A DNA stretch of 19,730 nt. Origin: an uncultured Clostridia bacterium (GTDB lineage: Bacteria; Bacillota; Clostridia; Peptostreptococcales; Anaerovoracaceae). The stretch lies in assembly GCA_937928455.1 (NCBI GenBank), contig CALFUG010000114.1:1-19730 (forward strand), in the 5' to 3' direction. A program made the translations under genes and the position numbers. The notes under the pieces are model-generated. The model worked only from the letters and a program-made list of their open reading frames with translations. It was not told the DNA's origin and ran no database searches. Each line of letters opens with the position of its first letter. Position 1 is the first letter of the stretch. Below, in pieces: positions 6,925-14,150 of this stretch.

Positions 6925-7704
6925 TTGAAAAGCATTACATCGAAGGACAACATCATATACAAGGAAACACGGAAGCTTTCTACGAAAAAGGGACGAGACG
7001 AAAGCGGACTTTATTTGGTAGAAGGGGAGAACATGATTCAGGAAGCTCTTGAACATGAGATTCCGCTTCGACATATTCTGGTGCGAGATAAAGGTGGAGG
7101 AGTACCTCACTTCGTCTTTACCAAGCCCGGTAAGGCGCCGGGCTTACCTATATTTTTATTAGACCAAAAGCTGTTTGACCAACTGGCGCAGACAGAAACC
7201 AGCCAAGGGGTCTTGGGAGTGGCGGAAAAGCCTATGAATCAAAAAGCTCTCCCGAAGGAAGGAAATGTTCTGGTTCTGGATCGATTGCAGGATCCGGGAA
7301 ATATCGGAACATTGATACGCACGGCGGAAGCAGCAGGCTATCAGGGTGTGGTTATTCTCAAGGGAACCGTTGATGTTTTTTCTCCAAAGGTGGTGCGAGC
7401 GACTGCCGGCTCCCTGTTTCGAATCCCTCTCTTTCATTATGCCAGCAAAGAAGAATTAGTGGAGGCATTAAGAAAAACCGGGAAAAGAATTGTCACTACG
7501 GATTTGACTGCCAAAACCATGTATTACCAAGAAAGCTTGAAAAAGAATATCGCCCTGGTTATCGGAAATGAGGGAAATGGTGTAGACCCCTATTTCCGGG
7601 AACATGGAGATGTTTGTATAAAAATACCAATGAAAGGTAAAGTGGATTCACTCAATGCAGCGGTGGCTGCCAGTATTCTGATGTATGAATCCATGAGGAA
7701 ATAG
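6925..7704 (+). CDS. ysgA: TrmH/SpoU-family 23S rRNA 2'-O-methyltransferase (YsgA/RlmP-like)
   Basis: SPOUT-class enzyme using S-adenosylmethionine to methylate a ribose 2'-OH, most likely in 23S rRNA. The N-terminal substrate-binding region (about 1-105) starts with a basic KETRKLSTKKGR segment. The trefoil-knot catalytic domain carries motif 1 DPGNIGTLIRTAEAAG at 123-138 (N126, R132), motif 2 VIGNEGNGVD at 212-221 (E216), and motif 3 IPMKGKVDSLNAAVA at 234-248 (S242, N244). The 259-residue length is slightly above the roughly 250 typical of YsgA. In Bacillus, ysgA also sits upstream of pheS-pheT, and its product has been described as modifying the A-loop of 23S rRNA (from memory); the same target here is inference. 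The start is TTG, with AAGGGG at 6908-6913 about 11 nt upstream; no ATG fits. No clear promoter lies between the terminator and this gene. Confidence 0.88.
   Translation: MKSITSKDNIIYKETRKLSTKKGRDESGLYLVEGENMIQEALEHEIPLRHILVRDKGGGVPHFVFTKPGKAPGLPIFLLDQKLFDQLAQTETSQGVLGVAEKPMNQKALPKEGNVLVLDRLQDPGNIGTLIRTAEAAGYQGVVILKGTVDVFSPKVVRATAGSLFRIPLFHYASKEELVEALRKTGKRIVTTDLTAKTMYYQESLKKNIALVIGNEGNGVDPYFREHGDVCIKIPMKGKVDSLNAAVAASILMYESMRK
7123..7157 (+). repeat. Terminator-like hairpin inside the methyltransferase gene
   Basis: AAGCCCGG at 7123-7130 and CCGGGCTT at 7138-7145 form a perfect 8-bp GC-rich stem with a 7-nt loop. A T-rich stretch (TATATTTTT at 7149-7157) begins 3 nt after the stem. A competing 6-bp stem, GGTAAG at 7129-7134 with CTTACC at 7143-7148, shares bases with it. 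The codons encode roughly TKPGKAPGLPIFL in the poorly conserved region before the catalytic domain. It may act as an attenuator or mRNA structure, or be incidental. Confidence 0.5.
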
Positions 7705-7707
7705 AGA

Positions 7708-8730
7708 ATGAAAGAAACGTTGCAAAAAATCCTTGCAGAAGCCATAGCCCAAATTCAGAAAGCGGATTCTCTGACACAAATGGAAGAGATTCGTGTGAAA
7801 ATGTTGGGAAAGAAAAGTCCTTTAACGGAAATCCTACGGTCTATGGGAAAACTTTCTCCTGAGGAGAGAAAGGAATTGGGACAGGACGCTAATCAAGTCC
7901 GAGAACAAATTGAGTCCGCATTGGAGCGGAAGTTGACGGAAGTAAAAGCCAAAGCGCAGGAAGAGAAATTCCGACAGGAAAAAATCGATGTGACAGAGCC
8001 CGGGAAAGCCGAAGAGTTGGGTGCCAAGCATTTGATTACTATTACCATTGATGAAATCTCCAGGATTTTCATGTCCATGGGCTTTTCTGTGTCGGAAGGA
8101 CCCGAGGTTGATACCGTATTCAATAACTTTGACGCATTGAATGCGCCGAAAAATCATCCGTCCAGAGACCTGACCGATACCTTCTACATTACGGAAAACA
8201 CATTGCTTCGAACCCAAACCTCGCCGGTACAAGTTCGAACGATACAAAGTCAAAAACCACCCATCAAGGTGATTTCTCCGGGAAGGTGCTTCCGATGCGA
8301 TACACCGGATGCCACCCATTCTCCCATGTTCCACCAGATAGAAGGACTTCTGGTGGATGAGGGAATCTCTATGACGGACCTGAAGGGTTGCTTGGATGTA
8401 ATGGCGAAACAGTTATTTGGATCCCAAACGAAAACCAAATTTCGACCTCACTATTTTCCTTTTACCGAGCCCTCCGCAGAGATGGATGTGAGCTGTTTCA
8501 AATGCAATGGCAAAGGCTGTAGCATGTGCAAGGGCACCGGATGGATTGAGATTCTTGGATGTGGTATGGTGCACCCCAATGTTTTAGAAGTGGGGGGCAT
8601 TGATACCGAAAGATACACCGGGTTTGCGTTTGGAATGGGGGTAGAGAGAATCGCCATTCTTCGGTATGGTGTGGATGATATTCGGCTGTTTTACGAAAAC
8701 GATTTGCGTTTCATCAATCAATTCAAATAG
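7708..8730 (+). CDS. pheS: PheS, phenylalanyl-tRNA synthetase alpha subunit
   Basis: Catalytic subunit of the alpha2-beta2 class II enzyme that charges tRNA-Phe. The 340-residue protein has an N-terminal coiled-coil arm (about 1-95) that grips tRNA. The class II core follows, with HPSRDLTDTFY at 150-160, PGRCFRCDTPDATHSPMFHQIEG at 191-213, and FTEPSAEMD at 252-260. The C-terminal motif 3 FAFGMGVERIAILRYGVDD occupies 306-324. A307 in FAFG corresponds to the alanine that sets phenylalanine selectivity. Two CxxC pairs, at 263/266 and 271/274, are typical of Firmicutes PheS and may bind zinc; an extra pair C194/C197 lies in the motif 2 loop. The start is 3 nt after the methyltransferase stop. No T-box leader is possible in that gap, unlike in some Firmicutes. 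Confidence 0.96.
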   Translation: MKETLQKILAEAIAQIQKADSLTQMEEIRVKMLGKKSPLTEILRSMGKLSPEERKELGQDANQVREQIESALERKLTEVKAKAQEEKFRQEKIDVTEPGKAEELGAKHLITITIDEISRIFMSMGFSVSEGPEVDTVFNNFDALNAPKNHPSRDLTDTFYITENTLLRTQTSPVQVRTIQSQKPPIKVISPGRCFRCDTPDATHSPMFHQIEGLLVDEGISMTDLKGCLDVMAKQLFGSQTKTKFRPHYFPFTEPSAEMDVSCFKCNGKGCSMCKGTGWIEILGCGMVHPNVLEVGGIDTERYTGFAFGMGVERIAILRYGVDDIRLFYENDLRFINQFK

Positions 8731-8742
8731 GAGGATAATCGG

Positions 8743-11181
8743 ATGTTAGTACCCATTACATGGTTGCAAGAATATACGGATGTGCCGGATTCAATCGATG
8801 AATACTGTGAGCGAATGATTATGTCCGGCTCTAATTTAGAAGGAATTCAATCTTATGGTCAAGGTATCGAAAATGTAGTTGTGGGAAAAATTACCGCCAT
8901 TGAAGCACATCCTGATGCAGACAAATTGGTGATTTGTTCCGTTGATATTGGAGAAAAAGAAGATGTACATATCGTAACGGGGGCTCCCAACGTTTTTGTA
9001 GGGGCGTTGGTTCCTGTGGCTCCCCATGGCGCTCGAATACCCGGGCCTCTTCACGGGCAACCCAAAAAAGAGGAGGGTGAAGTGATCCAAAGAGGTTCCC
9101 TTCGCGGGGTGTTGTCCGACGGAATGCTTTGCTCTGCCGAAGAATTGGGCTTTGAAGACAAGGTAATCCCAGTGGCTCATCGAGATGGAATTTGGATTTT
9201 AAACGGAACCATAGAGGAGCTAAAGCCGGGATCTGATTTTGTGGAAGGGATGGGCTTACTGAATCAAGTGGTGGACTTCGAAATCACGCCCAATCGACCG
9301 GATTGTCTTTCTTTGCTGGGAATGGCCAGAGAAACCGCGGCCACTTTTCAGCACCAGCTCAGATACCCCGATGTCAACCTAAAGTCCACGGAAGGGGATA
9401 GCCTGGATCTCATTCAAGTGGAAATCAAGAAACCGGAGCTATGTGGAAGATATGTGGCACGTGTGGTGAAAGACGTTGAGGTGAAACCTTCTCCTTGGTG
9501 GATGCAGAAGAGATTGATGTTGGCAGGCATGCGGCCCATTAATAATATTGTGGATATTACCAACTATGTCATGCTGGAATATGGAGAACCCATTCACGCC
9601 TTTGATATCCGTCAGATAGAGGGGGGGAAAATTGTGGTGGACACCGCTACTCCAGAGGAACGGTTTATCACATTGGATGGCACGGAACGAATAATGCCGG
9701 AAGGCACTTTGATGATAAAGGATGGGAGCCGATCCATCGGTATTGCTGGAATTATGGGGGGTCTGAATTCGGAAATCGTAGAAGATACCAATACCATTGT
9801 GATAGAAGCGGCAAATTTCAATGGGGATGTTATTCGAAGCAGTTCGAAAAAGTTGGGTTTGCGAACAGAAGCCAGCGCCCGCTTTGAAAAAGGAATTGAT
9901 CCAAATCTATGTGGTGTAGCAGCGGCTCGTGTCGTTCAGCTCATTGAAGCACTAAAAGCCGGAAAGCCCATGGCAAAGCCGGTGGATGTATATCCCAATC
10001 CCATGTTGGCGACACCTTGCTTGGTAAGATTGGAAAGAGTACAGAGAATTATGGGTGTAAACATTTCACGGGAAACCGTAGTGGATGCGTTAGAAAGACT
10101 GGAAATGGTAGTGGAACAACGGGAGGAAGGGCTTCTCGTCACCCCACCTACGGTGAGACAGGATTTGATCAAAGAAATTGACTATGTGGAAGAAGTGGCC
10201 CGCATTTATGGATTTGATCGATTGCCGGTGACGGTGCCCAAAGGCAATTCTGCGGCTTTCAAAACCAGAGAGCGACGACTTCAGGATTTGGCCAAGGAAA
10301 CCCTGTGTGCATTGGGCGGATATGAAGCCCAGACATACAGCTTTGTCAGTCCCAAGACGGCGGATTTTCTCCGAATCCCACCCGGAGGGGAAGAACGGGA
10401 TTTCGTTAGGCTCATCAACCCGTTGGGAGAAGAGAATTCTGTCATGAGAACCATGCTTCTTCCGAATATAATGGAGGTATTGGGGAGAAACTATAATCGA
10501 AATCGAGAAAAGGCCTTTGTTTTTGAACTGGGGAACATTTTTCGAAACACGGGAGGTACGGAAGAGGGTCTTCCTTTAGAGAAAGTTTCTTTGGCCGTAG
10601 GCATGTATGGGAAAGAGGAAAGTTTCTACACGCTGAAGGGGGTTTTATTGCGACTTTTCGAAAAGTTGGGGATAACAGAAATTGAATTTCAAGCCAACGA
10701 AGAGCTGCTTCGATACCATCCCGGCCGTTGTGGAGAAATATTGTTAGGGGGAAATAAAATCGGTGCTTTGGGTGAAATTCATCCGGAGGTGACGGCCTCT
10801 TATGAAATTGATATGCGTGTTTATGGACTAGAAGTGGATTTTGAGAAAGTGATGGAAGCCGCGGAGACCATGCGGTATTTCTCTCCACTGGCAAAGTATC
10901 CCGCGGTGTCCAGAGATATCGCCCTGCTAGTGGATGAAGAAGTGACGGTGGGACGGATGCAGCAAGTCATACAAGAAGCGGGTACGGATTTATTAGAACG
11001 GGTGGAATTGTTTGACGTGTACCGGGGAAACCAAGTAGAACCCGGGAAAAAATCATGTGCCTTTAATTTGGTGTATCGTGGGAAGGATCGAACCCTAAAG
11101 GAAGAAGAGGTAAGCTTAGTTCATCATGAAGTCTTGCAAGCATTGCGAGAAAAAGCAGGTGCCGTATTGCGGGAAATCTAA
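8743..11181 (+). CDS. pheT: PheT, phenylalanyl-tRNA synthetase beta subunit
   Basis: Large non-catalytic partner of PheS, contributing editing and tRNA binding. The 812-residue length is normal. Domains in order: an N-terminal EMAP/OB tRNA-binding domain (about 40-150, with AHPDADKL at 55-62), and the B3/B4 editing domain (about 210-390, with MRPINNIVDITNYVM at 263-277 and EPIHAFD at 282-288). B5 covers about 405-480 and ends in the IDYVEEVARIYG segment. The catalytic-like core spans about 500-690. A C-terminal FDX-ACB anticodon-binding domain occupies about 712-812, with SRDIALLVDE and the final DRTLKEEEV run. A perfect AGGAGG at 8729-8734, overlapping the pheS stop, gives 8-nt spacing. zapA follows after 14 nt, a linkage common in Firmicutes. 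Confidence 0.96.
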   Translation: MLVPITWLQEYTDVPDSIDEYCERMIMSGSNLEGIQSYGQGIENVVVGKITAIEAHPDADKLVICSVDIGEKEDVHIVTGAPNVFVGALVPVAPHGARIPGPLHGQPKKEEGEVIQRGSLRGVLSDGMLCSAEELGFEDKVIPVAHRDGIWILNGTIEELKPGSDFVEGMGLLNQVVDFEITPNRPDCLSLLGMARETAATFQHQLRYPDVNLKSTEGDSLDLIQVEIKKPELCGRYVARVVKDVEVKPSPWWMQKRLMLAGMRPINNIVDITNYVMLEYGEPIHAFDIRQIEGGKIVVDTATPEERFITLDGTERIMPEGTLMIKDGSRSIGIAGIMGGLNSEIVEDTNTIVIEAANFNGDVIRSSSKKLGLRTEASARFEKGIDPNLCGVAAARVVQLIEALKAGKPMAKPVDVYPNPMLATPCLVRLERVQRIMGVNISRETVVDALERLEMVVEQREEGLLVTPPTVRQDLIKEIDYVEEVARIYGFDRLPVTVPKGNSAAFKTRERRLQDLAKETLCALGGYEAQTYSFVSPKTADFLRIPPGGEERDFVRLINPLGEENSVMRTMLLPNIMEVLGRNYNRNREKAFVFELGNIFRNTGGTEEGLPLEKVSLAVGMYGKEESFYTLKGVLLRLFEKLGITEIEFQANEELLRYHPGRCGEILLGGNKIGALGEIHPEVTASYEIDMRVYGLEVDFEKVMEAAETMRYFSPLAKYPAVSRDIALLVDEEVTVGRMQQVIQEAGTDLLERVELFDVYRGNQVEPGKKSCAFNLVYRGKDRTLKEEEVSLVHHEVLQALREKAGAVLREI

Positions 11182-11195
11182 GAAAGGAAAAGGAT

Positions 11196-11750
11196 ATGGA
11201 CGGGAATAAGGTCAGTGTTAAAATTTATGGCCAAGACTATGTAGTAGCAGGTGACAAACCGCGGGAGCATATGATGAAAGTGTCAGATTATGTCAATACA
11301 AAGATGTATGACATTGCCGCTGTTTCCAAAGGTACGTCCTTATCTGATCTTGGGGTATTGGTAGCAATTAATGTGGCCGATGACTATTTTGACGCTTTGG
11401 AAGAAGCCAATCGGTTGAAGGGGCAGAGTGTTCAATTGGAAAAGGATATGGAACACTACGTTCAGCTTTGGGAAGAAGCCAAGAAAACCATTATCGGATA
11501 CAAAGAGGATTCGCAAACCATCATTGCGCAAAAAAAAGAATTGCTAAAAACCATCGAAGAAAAAGATGGGGAAATTCGGAAACTGGAGGATGCCAGTTTG
11601 GATGTGGAAGCTAAGGCGGCTATGGCATCTCAAAATATCGTGAATGAACTGGAAAACAAATGCAGAGAATTAGAAAACAATTTCTTTGATGTGCAAATGG
11701 AAAATATTCAGCTGAAGAGTGAAGTGGAGAGGTTGCGAAGGGGCGAATAA
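11196..11750 (+). CDS. zapA: ZapA, FtsZ-ring stabilising protein with long coiled coil
   Basis: Small cytoplasmic protein expected to bind FtsZ and cross-link protofilaments. The N-terminal ZapA domain (about 1-70) begins with the beta-strand pattern KVSVKIYGQDYVVAGD and continues with HMMKVSDYVNTKM and LGVLVAINVADDYFDA, all typical. The remainder, about 75-184, is a long heptad-like coiled coil rich in E, K and L. At 184 residues it is nearly double the length of simple ZapA proteins (about 85-110), although long forms are known to occur in Clostridia. Ribosome binding candidates are AAAGGA and AAAAGG just upstream. mutS2 follows after 3 nt. The position after pheT supports the call, and it works with the ftsZ 4.3 kb upstream. 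Confidence 0.87.
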   Translation: MDGNKVSVKIYGQDYVVAGDKPREHMMKVSDYVNTKMYDIAAVSKGTSLSDLGVLVAINVADDYFDALEEANRLKGQSVQLEKDMEHYVQLWEEAKKTIIGYKEDSQTIIAQKKELLKTIEEKDGEIRKLEDASLDVEAKAAMASQNIVNELENKCRELENNFFDVQMENIQLKSEVERLRRGE

Positions 11751-11753
11751 AGT

Positions 11754-14129
11754 ATGGATCAAAAGGCCATAACGGTTTTAGAATTTCATAAAATTATACA
11801 GCGACTGAGTGAATTGGCCGGATCCCAATTGGCCAGGGAGCAAATCTTAAACCTGGAACCTATTCATGACTCCTATCTGATCAAAGACCAATTGGCGGAA
11901 ACCACAGAGGCTCTGTCCGTTATTGTGAAGAAGGGACCGTTACCTCTAGGGAACTTCTACCATATTCAACCGTATCTGGAGTTGTGCCGCAAAGGTGGAA
12001 CCTTAACTATGCGCCAACTCTTGCAGATATTATACAATGTGAACATTGCGGCGAGGGTGATCTCTTTTATGAAAGGAGAATTGCCGGATGTCCCCACCAT
12101 AAGAGGCATGACGGAATTGCTGGAAGCGCCGAAACAGCTAAGAGATGAAATTGACCGATGTATTTTGAGCGAGGATGAGATGGCAGATGATGCGTCCTCC
12201 CAGCTAAAAAATCTGAGACGAAGCATCGAAAGACAAAATGAAGCCGTTCGAAACCGAATCAACCAGATTTTGAACAAATCAGATAATCGAACGTATTTGC
12301 AGGATGCCATCGTGACCTTGCGACAAGGACGATATGTCATTCCCGTAAAGCAAGAGCATCGGGCAAGATTCCCGGGTATTGTGCATGACCAATCTTCCAG
12401 TGGGGCCACGTTGTTTGTGGAGCCTCAGGTTATAGTAGACCTGAACAATCAACTCCGGGAACTAGAACTTGCGGAGCAAGCTGAAGTACAGCGAATATTG
12501 CTAGAGCTTTCCGGCATGGTATCCCAATGGTTCCATGCCCTGTCAAATAACCAACAATTATTGGTTCAACTGGATGTAATTTTTGCCAAAGGCCGGCTTT
12601 CTTATGAGATGGATGGCACAGAACCGAAAATCATCCAGGGAGAATCTTTGTGCCTAATTTCTGCAAGGCATCCTTTGATTGATGCCAAGCGGGTGGTGCC
12701 GGTGACTATCACATTGGAAGAAGGAACCCATTCCTTAATCATCACAGGGCCCAATACCGGAGGAAAAACAGTGACGTTGAAGACCACCGGTCTTTTGGTG
12801 ATGATGGCGCAAGCCGGACTTCATGTTCCGGCAAGGGAAGGCACGAAAATCCCTGTTTTTAAAAAAATATATGCGGATATCGGGGATGAGCAGAGTATTG
12901 AGCAGAGTTTAAGCACCTTCTCCTCTCATATGAACAATATTGTTCATATCGTTCGAAATTGTGATGAACACACCCTGGTGCTCCTAGATGAACTGGGAGC
13001 GGGAACGGATCCCACCGAAGGAGCGGCATTAGCCATCGCCATTCTCAAAAATTTAGGCCAAAAAGGAGCTTCCATTCTGGCCACCACCCACTATACGGAA
13101 CTAAAAAAGTATGCACTTTCGACCCCGGGGGTGGAGAATGCATCCATGGAGTTTGATGTAGAAACCTTGAGTCCCACCTATCATATGACCATGGGAATTC
13201 CGGGACGGTCCAATGCCTTTGAGATTGCGGAGAAGTTGGGGCTTCCGGGGGACCTGATTGCAGAGGCACGGAGCCTTCTGGATGAGAACGCCTTGGCTTT
13301 CGAAGAGGTTATAACGGAACTCAACCAAGAAAAAAAGGCAATTTCAGAGATGAAGGAAGAAGCTTTACATCTGAACCTCTCCATGAAGAAACAACAACAA
13401 GAGTTGGACAGTATGGAAAAAAAGCTGGTCCAACAAAGAGAAAGAATACTGGAAGAGGCCCGGGCAGAGGCCAAAACCATGGTAGAAGAAACCAGAGAAG
13501 AGTTATCCAGAATTTCTCGAGAGGCACAGGCCCAAGTGGAACGGGAAGGGTTGGCGCAGAACACACAGCAATTCCAACCATTGAAGAGTCAGTTAAAAAC
13601 CATGGAAAGTCGATTTCGTGAGAGAAAAAAGAATCCGGAGCCGCCGATTTCAACGGACCCTGCTACCATACAATCAGGGCAGAGGGTGAGAATTGTCACT
13701 TTAGACCAAATTGGCGAAGTGCTTTCTCTACCGGACGATAAAGGGGAATTGATGGTGCAGGTAGGAAGACTAAAGGTGACAGTGAAGGCGGAAAATGTGG
13801 TTCCCATCACAGAGAATAGAGCGCCCAAAGCCAAAACCACGCAGAGGAGCGGGGACACCCGTCTATATAGAGCGAGAAGTTGTCCCATCAGTGTAAATGT
13901 GCAGGGTGAAAATTTGGACACGGCGGTTATGGTGGTGGATAAGTATTTAGATGATGCATATATGGCCGGACTGAAAACGGTGACGGTAATTCACGGCCGG
14001 GGAGAAGGGGTTCTACGCAAAGGAATTCATGAAATGCTGCGGCATCACAAACATGTAACCTCCTTTCAAAAGGGGAGCTATAATGAGGGGGGCGACGGGG
14101 TCACCGTCGTCACACTACGAGAAAAATAA
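11754..14129 (+). CDS. mutS2: MutS2 ATPase with Smr domain
   Basis: MutS2 family: lacks the MutS mismatch-recognition domain. It is implicated in blocking recombination and, in Bacillus, in splitting collided ribosomes. The 791 residues comprise an N-terminal core/lever region (about 1-310) and an ABC-type ATPase with Walker A GPNTGGKT at 332-339. The signature segment is EQSLSTFSSHMNN, and Walker B is LVLLDELGAGTDP with D412-E413. A long coiled coil follows (about 515-625), then a KOW-like strand-rich linker, and a C-terminal Smr domain (about 710-791) with HGRGEGVLRKGI starting at H747. The Smr motif usually written LDLR reads VNVQ at 714-717, so the usual aspartate is asparagine and the arginine is glutamine; HGxG is intact. 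Nuclease activity is therefore doubtful. The start is 3 nt after zapA, with a weak ribosome binding site inside the zapA tail. Confidence 0.95.
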   Translation: MDQKAITVLEFHKIIQRLSELAGSQLAREQILNLEPIHDSYLIKDQLAETTEALSVIVKKGPLPLGNFYHIQPYLELCRKGGTLTMRQLLQILYNVNIAARVISFMKGELPDVPTIRGMTELLEAPKQLRDEIDRCILSEDEMADDASSQLKNLRRSIERQNEAVRNRINQILNKSDNRTYLQDAIVTLRQGRYVIPVKQEHRARFPGIVHDQSSSGATLFVEPQVIVDLNNQLRELELAEQAEVQRILLELSGMVSQWFHALSNNQQLLVQLDVIFAKGRLSYEMDGTEPKIIQGESLCLISARHPLIDAKRVVPVTITLEEGTHSLIITGPNTGGKTVTLKTTGLLVMMAQAGLHVPAREGTKIPVFKKIYADIGDEQSIEQSLSTFSSHMNNIVHIVRNCDEHTLVLLDELGAGTDPTEGAALAIAILKNLGQKGASILATTHYTELKKYALSTPGVENASMEFDVETLSPTYHMTMGIPGRSNAFEIAEKLGLPGDLIAEARSLLDENALAFEEVITELNQEKKAISEMKEEALHLNLSMKKQQQELDSMEKKLVQQRERILEEARAEAKTMVEETREELSRISREAQAQVEREGLAQNTQQFQPLKSQLKTMESRFRERKKNPEPPISTDPATIQSGQRVRIVTLDQIGEVLSLPDDKGELMVQVGRLKVTVKAENVVPITENRAPKAKTTQRSGDTRLYRARSCPISVNVQGENLDTAVMVVDKYLDDAYMAGLKTVTVIHGRGEGVLRKGIHEMLRHHKHVTSFQKGSYNEGGDGVTVVTLREK

Positions 14130-14150
14130 TTCGGAGGAGAAGAGAAAACA

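Noticed and set aside
7702..7710. T-box leader upstream of pheS
   Set aside because: Only 3 nt separate the methyltransferase stop from pheS, and no T-box core sequence was noticed in the upstream coding region.
7834..8334. 166-codon minus-strand frame opposite pheS
   Set aside because: Antisense shadow of a conserved gene; no family resemblance.
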